Below are positions 35,930 through 46,953 of a stretch of 64,000 bases of DNA, piece after piece. Under the pieces are notes generated by a model that was not told where the DNA came from, ran no database searches, and saw nothing but the letters and a program-made list of their open reading frames with translations. The stretch's first letter is position 1. Every line of letters starts with the position of its first letter. The position numbers were made by a program, and so were the translations under genes. Origin of the DNA: Streptacidiphilus sp. 4-A2 (GTDB lineage: Bacteria; Actinomycetota; Actinomycetes; Streptomycetales; Streptomycetaceae); NCBI GenBank assembly GCA_014284505.1, contig JAAFYY010000001.1:7241845-7305844 (forward strand), written 5' to 3'.

Positions 35930-36369
35930 ACCCGGTCCAACTTGCGACGGTCGGTCCTGGTTACGCGCGTCGCCCCACCGGACGCCCGACGTCACACAGT
36001 TGGCCCGCACCGTTCGTCCGGCTTCTCGCCTGGCGAACATCCGGACGCACGCGAACCGGAATGGAACAGCGGGCCGCACGGGTATGAATACCTGTGTGGA
36101 GGGACGGGCAGTGGGGCCGGCGAGCTGGATCCCGCGGCGTGTCGCCGGGAGCGTTCGCCGTCGGCGTAGCGATTCCAGGTGGATCTGCTTGGCCTGCGGG
36201 AACACCATCCCGGAGCATTCGGTTGGAGTCATTGTCGGCCGTCGCGTGGATAACGGGGCGTCGGCTGTCGGCGTAGACGTGAGCTGTTCCGGTTGCCGGG
36301 ACTAGCATGCGGAAGGACAGGGAGGGGACCGACCCCTCACTGCCCGACCGCTCTGAGGAGCGATTAACG
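35930..36369. other. clpC upstream region
   Basis: This gap of 440 bases is clearly less GC-rich than its surroundings and should hold the clpC promoters. It contains GCGAAC direct repeats, a GGAAT element and the palindrome GGTATGAATACC (see separate entry). A 74-codon frame (36084-36305) encodes CxxC pairs but has weak codon bias and no ribosome site. Confidence 0.5.
36033..36092 (+). promoter_or_regulatory. Candidate stress-response control sites upstream of clpC
   Basis: GCGAAC occurs at 36033-36038 and 36051-36056 (18-bp period), resembling half-sites of the ClgR activator (GTTCGC/GCGAAC). GGAAT at 36058-36062 is followed after 18 bases by GGTATG, a loose match to a SigR promoter (GGAAT-N18-GTT). 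GGTATGAATACC (36081-36092) is a palindrome. None is conclusive; the distance to clpC is about 280 bases. Confidence 0.3.
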
Positions 36370-38881
<2,512 letters not shown>

Positions 38882-38900
38882 TCAGCCCGACAGTCAGCCG

Positions 38901-38949
38901 TCAGGGCCCGCGGCCCGCTCCAGCCAACGGAGCGGACCGCGGGCCCTGA
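38901..38949. terminator. Bidirectional hairpin between clpC and NACHT gene
   Basis: A 21-position stem with one mismatch (38901-38921 with 38929-38949) around a 7-nt loop terminates both convergent genes. Confidence 0.8.
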
Positions 38950-38987
38950 CGCATGCCGGGCCCTGACGCATGCCGGGCCCTGGCGGG
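38944..38987. repeat. 17-bp tandem repeat
   Basis: CCCTGACGCATGCCGGG is present at 38944-38960 and 38961-38977 with a third partial copy; the first copy starts in the right arm of the terminator hairpin, from which the array may have grown. Confidence 0.7.
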
Positions 38988-38988
38988 A

Positions 38989-41900
38989 TCAGGGGATGAC
39001 CAGCCGGGTGGCGGTCGGCCACGGCCGGCTCAGCGCCGACCAGGACTCGTCGGTGAGGTACTCGACCTCGCAGCCGTGCAGCCCGCTCAGCACGTCCAGG
39101 TCGACCGGCTCGCCCTCCGGCGGCAGCACCAGTCGCAGCCGCTCCAGCCCAGGGAAGAGCTGGGGCAGGACGTCCAGCCCCTGACTCAGCAGCGGCTGGT
39201 AGAGCCGCAGCTCGCGGACCGACGGCAGCGGCGGCCGGGCCGACAGCGCCGCGGCGCTCTGCCGGAACAGCGACAGCTGCTCCAGTCGCGGCAGCTGGCC
39301 CAGCTGCTCCCAGAGCTCACGCTCCAGGTACTGCCCCTCGAACCTGACCCGCGCCAGCGCCCGGCAGCGGTCCAGGCCGGTCACCTGGACCGGGGCGTAG
39401 ACGTGCAGCGACTCCAGCGACGGCGGCAGCGCCAGCTCCGTGACGGGCGTGGAGGCGTAGTTCTCGACCGCGCCGAGGCGCAGCCGGCGCAGGGTGCCCG
39501 CCTCGGCCAGGCTCCCGACGGAGCGCAGCCCGGGGCATTCGGCCAGCACCAGCCGTTCCAGCCCCAGCCGGGTCAACAGGCGCAGATCCATCTCACCCGA
39601 GCAGTTGATCAGCTGGACCTCGGCCAGTTCCGGGCAGTCGGCCAGCCAGGACAGGTCGACCGGGAGGGGGTTCTCGTGCAGCCGGAAGGCCTCCAGCGGT
39701 TCCCGGGGCAGGGTCCGCAGCTGCTCGTCGGTGAAGGAGCCGGAGCACTCCACCGACGGGCGGCCGCCGAGCCCGGCCAGGTAGGCCAGCTGGTCCGGGG
39801 TCTTGGCGATGAAGCGCAGACCGTCCCGGTAGGGCATCCGGGCGATCACCCGGTCGCCGTACTCCCGGGTGTCGAAGCGCTCCCAGCCCCAGGCCAGCTG
39901 GCCGCGGACGCTGAGCGAGGGATGATCGGCGTACTGCGCCAGCACCGGGATCGCCCCGGCCCGGCCACCGTGGAGGCGGCGATCGCCACCGCGTACGCGG
40001 TCTCCGGGTCCAGCCCCTCCGGGCCCGGCAGCAGGCCCAGCACCACCGCCCCGGCGGTGGCCAGGGCCTTGGCGGTGACGCTGTCCCGTGGCGGGACCAG
40101 TTCGGCGACGGCCCGCTGCACCCGCTGCCGCACCGCCGGATCCAGCTCGGTGGCGTGCTCCAGGCAGGCGGCGGCCAGCAGCCGCAGCCGGCTGCCGTGC
40201 ACCGGGTCGCCCTCGGCCCGGTCCAGCAGGCCGAGCAGCAGCCGGGACCGCTCCTTGGGCCGGGCGTGGCCCACGGCCATCCGCAGGATGTCGTCCCACT
40301 GGTCGTCGTGGGCGTTGCGGACCAGTACGCCCAGGTCCTCCTCCTCGATGGCGGCCCGGGCCGCGAGGAAGTCCTGGAAGGTGCGGTGGATGAAGTCGAC
40401 CGAGTCGGTGGTGGGCTGCCGCAGCAGGCCGCTGCGGACCAGCAGGTGCCGCAGCACCTGCTCGCCGTCCGCGCTGATCCCGGCCATCGCCGGGAGCGCG
40501 TCGCTGAGCTTGCGCACCGCCAGCGCCCGGTCGATCTCCACCGAACCGTTGGCCGCCAGCCAGTACGCCAGCCGCTGGAGCAGCATGATCTGCTGCTCCG
40601 CGGTCAGCCGGAACCCTTCCGGCACGGCGACGCCGCGCTCCCGGTCGCGGCGCACCAGCAGCATCTCCAGTGCCGCCGAGTACAGCTCCATCCGCCCCTC
40701 GGGCAGATAGCCGTGCCGGTCCCGGTTCAGCGCGCAGATCAGCGCGCACATCAGCGGGCTGGTGGCCAGCCGGCCCAGATCCGGCTTGCGGACCACGGCG
40801 TCGGTCAGCGCGTCCCGCCATTCGGCCAGCCGCTCGTCGGGGCCCGCGGCATCGTGCCAGCGGGCGATGAACGCGGCCACGTCCGCCCGGTTCATCGGCA
40901 GCAGCTCCAGCTCGGCGAAGCCGGCCCCGGCCAGCCAGCCCTCGCGGACCGCGGAGGGGCGGGTGGTGACCGCGTAGCGGGCCTCCGGATAGGCCGCCAG
41001 CAGCTCGGTCAGCCAGGCCCTGGTGCGCGCCCGGTCCGCCTCCGGGACCTCGTCCACGCCGTCCACCAGCAGCAGGATCCGGCCCTGGGTCAGCTGCCGG
41101 GTGACCCAGCCGGCCGCCGCCGGGTGCCCGCTCAGCGGCTTGGCGACCATGGAGAGCAGTTCCTCCGGCGCGGGCAGCTCGCTGTGCCGGGGCAGCGAGC
41201 GCAGCCGGAGCAGCAGCGGGACACAGTCCTCCAGGTCGGCCAGCGGCTGCGGCAGCCGGCGTCCGGCGGTGATGTTGGCCAGCCAGAACAGCAGGGTGGT
41301 CTTGCCCGATCCGGCGCCGCCGCGGATCAGGATCCGCCGGTGCCCGGACAGCGCCTGCTCGGCCCGCTGCGACTGCGGGGCGGCCGACCCCGGCTCGACC
41401 GTGCGCGGGTCCGGCTCCCGCCCGGCCACCAGCTCCAGGCTCAGGTAGCCGGCGTCCAGCGGCCAGGACTCCTCCTCGTCCCCGCCCCGGTTCAGCCCGA
41501 TGATGTGCAGCGATCCGGTCTGCCTGAGCACGAATTCGCGCAGCCGCTGCTCGAACTCCTGCTGCTCGGTCCGGGGTGAGGGATCCAGCTTGTTCCAGGC
41601 CACTTGGTGGCCGCCCGCCATGGCGGAGCGGACGAAGCCGGGTGAGTCCAGGATCGTCGCGGCGGGGGTCAGCTCCACCCGGCTGTGCTGCCAGCCGCCC
41701 GGATCCGCGCGGACCACCCCGACCAGCCGGTCGTCGAGGAACACCACCGAGCCGGAGTAGCCGGCCCAGGGGGAACCGCCGCCCGGGCGGGCGAGCGGGG
41801 CGCCGTGGACGCTGTCCAGGGTCATCCGGCCGCTGAGCAGTCCGGAGCCCGGTTTGAGCGTGCCGACCAGCTGCTCGCTGTCCAGCTCGCCCGAGGCGTC

Positions 41901-42242
41901 CCGCTGGACCTGCGGGAAGCCCACCGCGAACGCGTCCGCGCGGGGGGCCAGGTCCCCGATCCGGCCCCAGACCGGGAACGGGGCCGTCGGGGTGCGGGGC
42001 GGCTCGTCGGTGGGCAGCAGGGGCGCTTCGGCGAGCAGCAGGGCCGCGTCGCACCCCTCGTCGTAGCGCGACCAGAGCACCTGGCAGCCGACCCGGCCCC
42101 GGCCGCCGGGCACCACCACCTGCGGCGGCTGCGGGCCGAGCAGATGGGCGGCGGTGAGCACCAGCCGGGGCGCGAGCAGATAGCCGCTGCCCTGGCTCGC
42201 GCCGAACACGGCGGCTATGCAATGGGGTTGAGGATGCGCCAT
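38989..42242 (-). CDS. Trypsin-NACHT-LRR STAND NTPase (NLR-like, one frame break)
   Basis: About 1,084 residues. (1) Residues 1-200: trypsin-like protease with VLTAAHLL (His33), GCDAALL (Asp65) and WAGYSGSVVF (Ser163), so the triad is kept although GDSGG has become GYSGS. (2) Residues about 300-640: NACHT-type STAND ATPase, Walker A IRGGAGSGKTTLLFW (308-316), Walker B ILLLVDGVDEVP (390-400), YAVTTRPSA, and a helical end with DFIHRTFQDFLAARA. (3) From about 800: leucine-rich repeats (LGLERLVLAECPGLRSVGSL, LPRLEQLSLF). STAND proteins switch on by ATP-driven oligomerisation after ligand sensing. One base is missing near 39958. Start ATG 42242 lies one base after the Trypco2 stop. Likely a conflict/defence or programmed-death sensor. 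Confidence 0.88.
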
Positions 42243-42243
42243 G

Positions 42244-42586
42244 TCAGCCGCCGCGGGTGAAGCGCGAGGTGCCGCCGTCCGGGGTGTTGCCGATCTCCAG
42301 CGGGCCGCCGGTCCCGGCGTCCTTGGGGGTGAGCGTGAACGAGACCCGGTGGGTGGTCGTCCGGCCGCTCTTCGCCTCCGGCGCCGGCGCTGACCACCCA
42401 GGCGCGCACCCCGCCCTTCACCCCGGCCTCGTGGGCCAGTTCGACGGTGAAGTCCATCTGGATCGGCCCCACCTCGAACCGGACCGACTCGTCCGCCGCG
42501 TCCTGCGCCGCCTGCGCCAGTTCCTGCCGGATCGCGCGCACCGCCGCCGACAACTCGATCTGCCCGCCGCGTTCCACCTCGGACAC
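42244..42586 (-). CDS. Trypco2-type (trypsin-co-occurring domain 2) small protein
   Basis: About 113 residues, located immediately upstream of the trypsin-NACHT gene (one base between stop and start). N-terminal helix IELSAAVRAIRQELAQAAQD, then a beta-rich half: VRFEVGPIQMDFTVELAHEA, GVRAWVVSAG, and, after a one-base loss near 42380, THRVSFTLTPKDAG and IGNTPDGGTSRFTRGG. This matches the Trypco2 domain, described by comparative genomics as travelling with trypsin-bearing STAND proteins; its biochemical role is not established, an adaptor or regulator for the protease domain being plausible. GTG 42586 follows AGGGGGA. Confidence 0.78.
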
Positions 42587-42690
42587 CTGTTCCCCCTGAT
42601 TGCCATCCGTCGTTTCTGCTCAGACGGTATGTCAAGAAGCAGGCTCACGGCGCGGCCAGGGGGAACGGAATGCGGCGGGCGGAGGCGGGA

Positions 42691-43798
42691 TCAGTCGGCG
42701 GCCGAGCCGGCGGCGATGGCCTGCTCCACCTCGGCCACCCTGGCGGCCTCTTCGGCGGCGAATCGTTCGGCGTCCAACTGCTCGGCGAGTTCTTCGTCCT
42801 GACGCATCAGCAGATCGAGGTTGGAGTCGCCGAGTTCGAGCACGCCCATGTCCACATAGGCCTGCTGGAGCCGCGGGCCCCACAGTCCGATGTCCTTGAC
42901 GCAGGGGACTATCCGGGAGAACAGCAGCTTCCGGAACAGGGTCACGTACTCGCTCTGCTCGCTGATCGTCTCGGCTTCCGCCTTGGGGAGGCCGAAGTTC
43001 TCCAGCACCTCGGCCCCGCGCAGCCGGTCGCGCATCAGATAGCAGCCGTCGATCACGAACTCCTCGCGCTCGGCCAGTTCGGCCGCGCTCAGCTGGGAGT
43101 AGTAGTCGCGCAGCGCCATCCGGCCGAAGGCGACATGGCGGGCCTCGTCCTGCATGACATAGGACAGGATCTGCTTGGGCAGCGGCTTGTTGGTGGTGTC
43201 CCGGATCATCCCGAAGGCGGCCAGGGCCAGGCCCTCGATCAGCACCTGCATCCCGAGGTAGGCATGTCCCAGCGGGAGTCCCGCAGGGTGTCGCCGAGCA
43301 GCGACTGGAGGTTGTCGTTGATCGGGTAGAGCATGCCGATCTTCTCGTGCAGGAAGCGCGAGTAGAGCTCGGCGTGTCTGGCCTCGTCCATGGTCTGGGT
43401 GGCCGAGTAGAACTTGGCGTCCAGGTCGGGCACGGACTCCACGATCCGGGCGGCGCAGACCATCGCGCCCTGTTCACCGTGCAGGAACTGGCTGAACTGC
43501 CAGGAGGCGTAGTGCCGCGCAGGTCCTTGCGGTCCTGCTCGCTGAACTTGGACCAGTAGCCGGTGCCGTAGACGGCCATGGCGTCGTCCGGCATCCCGAG
43601 CGAGTCGTACGGGTCCACCTCGATCGACCAGTCGATCCGCTTGGTGGCGTCCCACTGCTTGTCCTTGCCCTTCTGGTAGAGGGCGAGCAGGCGGTCGCGG
43701 CCGTCCTCGTACTCCCAGGAGAAGCGGGCGGCACCGGAGGCCTCGACGTCCCAGGTGCCTTCACTGACAGGGTTGGTGTAGATATCACGGGTCGACAT
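42691..43798 (-). CDS. Ferritin-like/R2-like diiron protein (two frame breaks)
   Basis: About 370 residues, mainly helical. Two ExxH-type motifs, TMDEARHAELYSRFL and VMQDEARHVAFGRM, are the iron ligands of a ferritin-like diiron centre as in ribonucleotide reductase R2, acyl-ACP desaturases and N-oxygenases. Starts MSTRDIYTNPVSEGTWDVE (ATG 43798 after AAGGAG). Breaks near 43517 and 43255 are repaired by one base each: LR|RHYASWQFSQFLHGEQ and RWDM|PYLGMQVLIEG. It lacks the radical Tyr context of R2 as far as I can see, so an oxygenase-type role is possible. Downstream of a TetR regulator on the same strand. Confidence 0.78.
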
Positions 43799-44142
43799 CG
43801 ACAGGCTCCTTGACGTGTGCTGTGCGTCGTTAGGGGTGGCGTCCCACCACCAGGAGCCTCACACGAAGTTACTGACGGGTCAACACTTCTGCGGGCCCGG
43901 GATCGACCCGCGCCCGGCTCCGGCCGGCCTTCGGCGGGAGGCGTGGAGCGAGCGGACCGGAGAGTTGTCGCAGAACCTCTCCCGGGCGCCCTCGGGGCGG
44001 CGGCCGACCGCCTGGACCAGCAGGTCATCCGGCCCGGCCGGACGCGCCCCGGTCCTGGGCGGGGGCCGGTCCTGGCGGGGCTCCGGTCTGGCGGGGCTCC
44101 GGTCTGGCGGCGCGCAGCTCCCGGCGGGGCTCCGGTCCTGCC
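43799..44142. other. Intergenic region between TetR and diiron genes
   Basis: No gene is seen. The TetR-side half carries GC-rich 16-bp repeats (see separate entry). The part next to the diiron gene (43845-43890) is less GC-rich, includes GTTACTGACGGGTCAACAC and is the probable promoter of the diiron gene. Confidence 0.5.
44073..44137. repeat. 16-bp tandem repeat
   Basis: TGGCGGGGCTCCGGTC is repeated at 44073-44088 and 44089-44104, with a further diverged copy at 44121-44136. Located just past the TetR stop. Confidence 0.65.
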
Positions 44143-44742
44143 TCAGTCCTGGGCGGGTTTGCCGATCTGCTCGGCGACATCAAGTGCCACCCGCAGTGCC
44201 ACCGCCTGGCGGGACTCAGGATCCACGGGCTCGTTCCCGCACTGTTCCTCTTCGACGGCCTCGGAGATGAAGTGGGTCACGTTGATCACCATCAGTGACA
44301 CCGCCGCCCGCACCCGGTCCTCGAAGGTCGGCTCCGGGCCCTGCATCAGCCGGGTCAGGTTGATCATCCGCTCCTTGAAGCGGGTGCCGACGCTGAGCTC
44401 GCGGATGGTCGGCTGGTTCTCGTGGAAGAAACGCAGCAGCCGCTGCCGGTCGGCCATGCCCTCGGCGAAGCGGCGCACGATCTCGTCCCGCACCTCGGGG
44501 CTGTAGGGCTGCTCCCGGCCCCAGGCGATGGCCTCGTCGATGGGCGCCGACATGCTGTCCACGATCCCGGCGAGGATGTCCTCCTTGGTGCGGAAGTGGT
44601 AGTACAGCGCGGCCTTGGTCACCCCGAGCCGGTCGGCGATCTCCCGCAGTGAGGTCTTCTCGTAGCCGTGCTCGGAGAAGAGCTCCAGAGCGACGTCGAC
44701 AATGCGCGCCCGGGTGTCCCCGCGAGGTGTCTGGGTCGTCAT
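44143..44742 (-). CDS. TetR/AcrR-family transcriptional repressor
   Basis: 199 residues. N-terminal helix-turn-helix TRARIVDVALELFSEHGYEK, TSLREIADRLGVTKAALYYH, FRTKEDILAGIV is a textbook TetR domain; the C-terminal ligand-binding half (FHENQPTIRELSVGTRFKER, VNVTHF-like VINVTHFISEAVE) is specific and gives no clue to the ligand. ATG 44742 follows GGAG. It may control itself and the downstream diiron gene. A CCGCGC-N5-GCGCGG inverted repeat 50 bases upstream could be its operator. Intact. Confidence 0.9.
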   Translation of the reverse strand: MTTQTPRGDTRARIVDVALELFSEHGYEKTSLREIADRLGVTKAALYYHFRTKEDILAGIVDSMSAPIDEAIAWGREQPYSPEVRDEIVRRFAEGMADRQRLLRFFHENQPTIRELSVGTRFKERMINLTRLMQGPEPTFEDRVRAAVSLMVINVTHFISEAVEEEQCGNEPVDPESRQAVALRVALDVAEQIGKPAQD

Positions 44743-44791
44743 CGCTCCGCCTGTGGGCCTGTGTGGTGTGGGTTTGTTCGAGATTGAGCTT

Positions 44792-44808
44792 ACCGCGCGA
44801 TTGGCGCG
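44792..44808. promoter_or_regulatory. Candidate TetR operator
   Basis: CCGCGCGATTGGCGCGG is an inverted repeat with 6-bp arms and a 5-bp spacer in the TetR gene's promoter region, 50 bases before its start and between it and the convergent end of mutY. Confidence 0.35.
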
Positions 44809-44862
44809 GGCACTAGCCGGTCGGCAAGTAGGTTGGCCTGTACGCCGCAACCGGCCGCCCCG

Positions 44863-45774
44863 CTAGGGCTCGGCCCGAGGCCCGCCCGGCAGCCGGTACA
44901 CGCCCGGTTCCACCGGCTCCACCAGCCCGTCCGCGACCAGCCCGTCCAGCGCCCGGGCCCGCTGCACCGCGTCCGGCCAGACCGCGTCCAGTGCCTGCTG
45001 CGGCACCTCGTCCCGGGTGGCCCGGAGCACCGCCAGCAGCTTGCCCCGCACCTGCCGGTCGGTCCCGGCGTAGCTCTGGCCCCGGCGCGGCGGTCCGGTG
45101 TACGCCGGGCTGCCCGCCAGCCGCCAGCCGCAGTGCGCCGCGACCGGACAGCGACCGCACTCCGGCGAGCGCGCGGTGCACACCAGCGCGCCCAGCTCCA
45201 TCACGGCGACCCCCCAGGTCGCCGCCGTCTCCGGGTGCTCCGGCAGCAGCCCGCCCGCGGTCCGCCGCTCGGCGGCGGTGGTCGCGGTCGGCGGGAACTC
45301 GTTGCCGTCGACCAGCCGCGCGAACACCCGGCGGACATTGGTGTCCAGCACCACATGCCGCTGCCGGTGCGCGAAGGAGGCGACGGCCGCCGCCGTGTAC
45401 TCGCCGACCCCGGGCAGTGCCAGCAGTTCGGCGTGCCCGGTGGGGACCCGGCCGCCGTGCTGCTCGACTATGGCGGTGGCGGCGGCGTGCAGCCGCAGCG
45501 CCCGGCGCGGGTAGCCCAGCCGCTCCCAGGCGCGGACCGCCTCGCCGGGCGGATCGGCGGCCAGCGCGGCCGGGGTGGGCCAGCGCTCCATCCAGGCCGT
45601 GTATCTGGGCAGCACCCGCTTCACCGGCGTCTGCTGGAGCATGAATTCGCTGACCATCACCGCCCAGGCGCCCGCGTCGGGCTCGCGCCAGGGCAGCTCG
45701 CGGGCGTTGGCGGCGTACCAGGCGAGGATCTCGCGGTGCAGAACCGCGGTGCGGAGGGTGGTGTCAGTGTTCAT
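44863..45774 (-). CDS. mutY: A/G-specific adenine DNA glycosylase MutY
   Basis: 303 residues. Removes adenine mispaired with 8-oxoguanine. Visible: catalytic Glu in MVSEFMLQQTPVKRVLPRY, helix-hairpin-helix LLALPGVGEYTAAAVASFA with VVLDTNVRRVF (catalytic Asp), and the iron-sulfur cluster ligands CTARSPECGRCPVAAHC (C-x6-C-x2-C-x5-C). The protein ends soon after this, so the C-terminal 8-oxoG-recognition (NUDIX-like) domain of longer MutY proteins is absent, which is usual for actinobacterial MutY. ATG 45774; divergent from the secreted-protein gene. Intact. Confidence 0.93.
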   Translation of the reverse strand: MNTDTTLRTAVLHREILAWYAANARELPWREPDAGAWAVMVSEFMLQQTPVKRVLPRYTAWMERWPTPAALAADPPGEAVRAWERLGYPRRALRLHAAATAIVEQHGGRVPTGHAELLALPGVGEYTAAAVASFAHRQRHVVLDTNVRRVFARLVDGNEFPPTATTAAERRTAGGLLPEHPETAATWGVAVMELGALVCTARSPECGRCPVAAHCGWRLAGSPAYTGPPRRGQSYAGTDRQVRGKLLAVLRATRDEVPQQALDAVWPDAVQRARALDGLVADGLVEPVEPGVYRLPGGPRAEP

Positions 45775-45934
45775 CGCGGTGTCGATGGTCGCACACGGGA
45801 GGTCACAATGCGGTAACCGGAATGGTCCAGCGAAACCATCCGGATGGCTGATCAGGCCGATGATGTGAAAGAAGGGACCACTGGTACGGCGGTGTTGCTC
45901 TGACCGGGGGTTGATCTCTCGTAAGGTTTGCTTC

Positions 45935-46774
45935 GTGCCTTCTCTGCGCAATCCTGTCGGGCCCCTGCCCTCGTCCATCTACTGGCGGCGTCGCGTTGTG
46001 GTGCTGGTCGTCCTCGCCGGGGTCCTCGCCCTGATCGGCTGGCTCGCCTTCGGCGGTGGCGGCAGCGGGATGAAGCCTGTCGCCGGAAAGGGCACCGGGC
46101 CCGCGCAGTCGATCACCCCGGGGCCGGGCAGCAGCTCGGGCGGGGGGTCGTCCAATGACGGCTCCGGCGGCAAGGGCGGCTCGGGCAAGGGCGGGTCCGG
46201 ATCGGGCTCCGGCGGCAAGGGCGGATCCGGCGGCCAGCCGGTCAGCGTCACCGGCGGCTCCGGCACCGGGGCGAGCCCCGGTGGTCCCGGCGGCTCGGGC
46301 TCGGGCGGCTCGGGCTCCGGCGGCAGCGTGACGGCGGGCGGCGCGGACACCATGGCGCTGCCGGTGTGCCAGGCGGCCGACCTGGAACTGTCGCTGACCA
46401 GCAGCCAGCAGTCCTACGGGCCGGTCCAGTGGCCGGTCTTCCAGCTCCAGATCAGCAACACCGGCGGGAGCGCCTGCCGGACCGACCTCGGTGCCGGTTC
46501 GGCCGTGGTCCAGGTCGGCACCAGCGGCAACCCGCATGTCTGGTCCTCGGCGGACTGCCCGGCCGGCACCACGCCGCAGTGGTACGCCGTCCCCGGCTCC
46601 GGCGGCTCCATCACCGCCGCCTTCCAGTGGAGCCGCACCAGCTCCAGCCGCGGCTGCACCCCGGGCGCCGGGGGCGCGGCGGCGGCCCCGGGCACCTATG
46701 TGGTCCAGATCAGCCTGAAGGGCGTGGCCGCGGTGCCGCTGTCGCACTTCACGCTCGCCCCGTTCGGCAGCTGA
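45935..46774 (+). CDS. Membrane-anchored Gly/Ser-rich protein with DUF4232-like domain
   Basis: 279 residues: short basic N-terminus, one membrane anchor (RRVVVLVVLAGVLALIGWLA), a Gly/Ser/Lys-rich linker of about 90 residues (GGKGGSGKGGSGSGSGGKGG), and a C-terminal beta-sandwich-like domain beginning LPVCQAADLELSLTSSQQSY with paired Cys (CQAAD, SACRTD, SADCPAG, RGCTPG), suggesting two disulfides outside the cell. This resembles DUF4232-type secreted domains of actinomycetes; function unknown. GTG 45935 is preceded by GTAAGG at 9 bases. Divergent from mutY and convergent to disA. Confidence 0.68.
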   Translation: MPSLRNPVGPLPSSIYWRRRVVVLVVLAGVLALIGWLAFGGGGSGMKPVAGKGTGPAQSITPGPGSSSGGGSSNDGSGGKGGSGKGGSGSGSGGKGGSGGQPVSVTGGSGTGASPGGPGGSGSGGSGSGGSVTAGGADTMALPVCQAADLELSLTSSQQSYGPVQWPVFQLQISNTGGSACRTDLGAGSAVVQVGTSGNPHVWSSADCPAGTTPQWYAVPGSGGSITAAFQWSRTSSSRGCTPGAGGAAAAPGTYVVQISLKGVAAVPLSHFTLAPFGS

Positions 46775-46953
46775 GCAGCGCGGGAGCCGCCCCGGCGGAG
46801 GCAGGCAGGCCAGGGCGGGCCAGGCCAGGGCGGGGCAGGTAGGCAGGGCGGCCGGTCGGGAGGTTCACCCGGTCGGCCGTTCATCCGGTCGGCAGCAGTG
46901 CTCCCGGACGAGCGCGCGCAAAGGTACGAGCACTCGCAGCGGGACGAGCGCTC

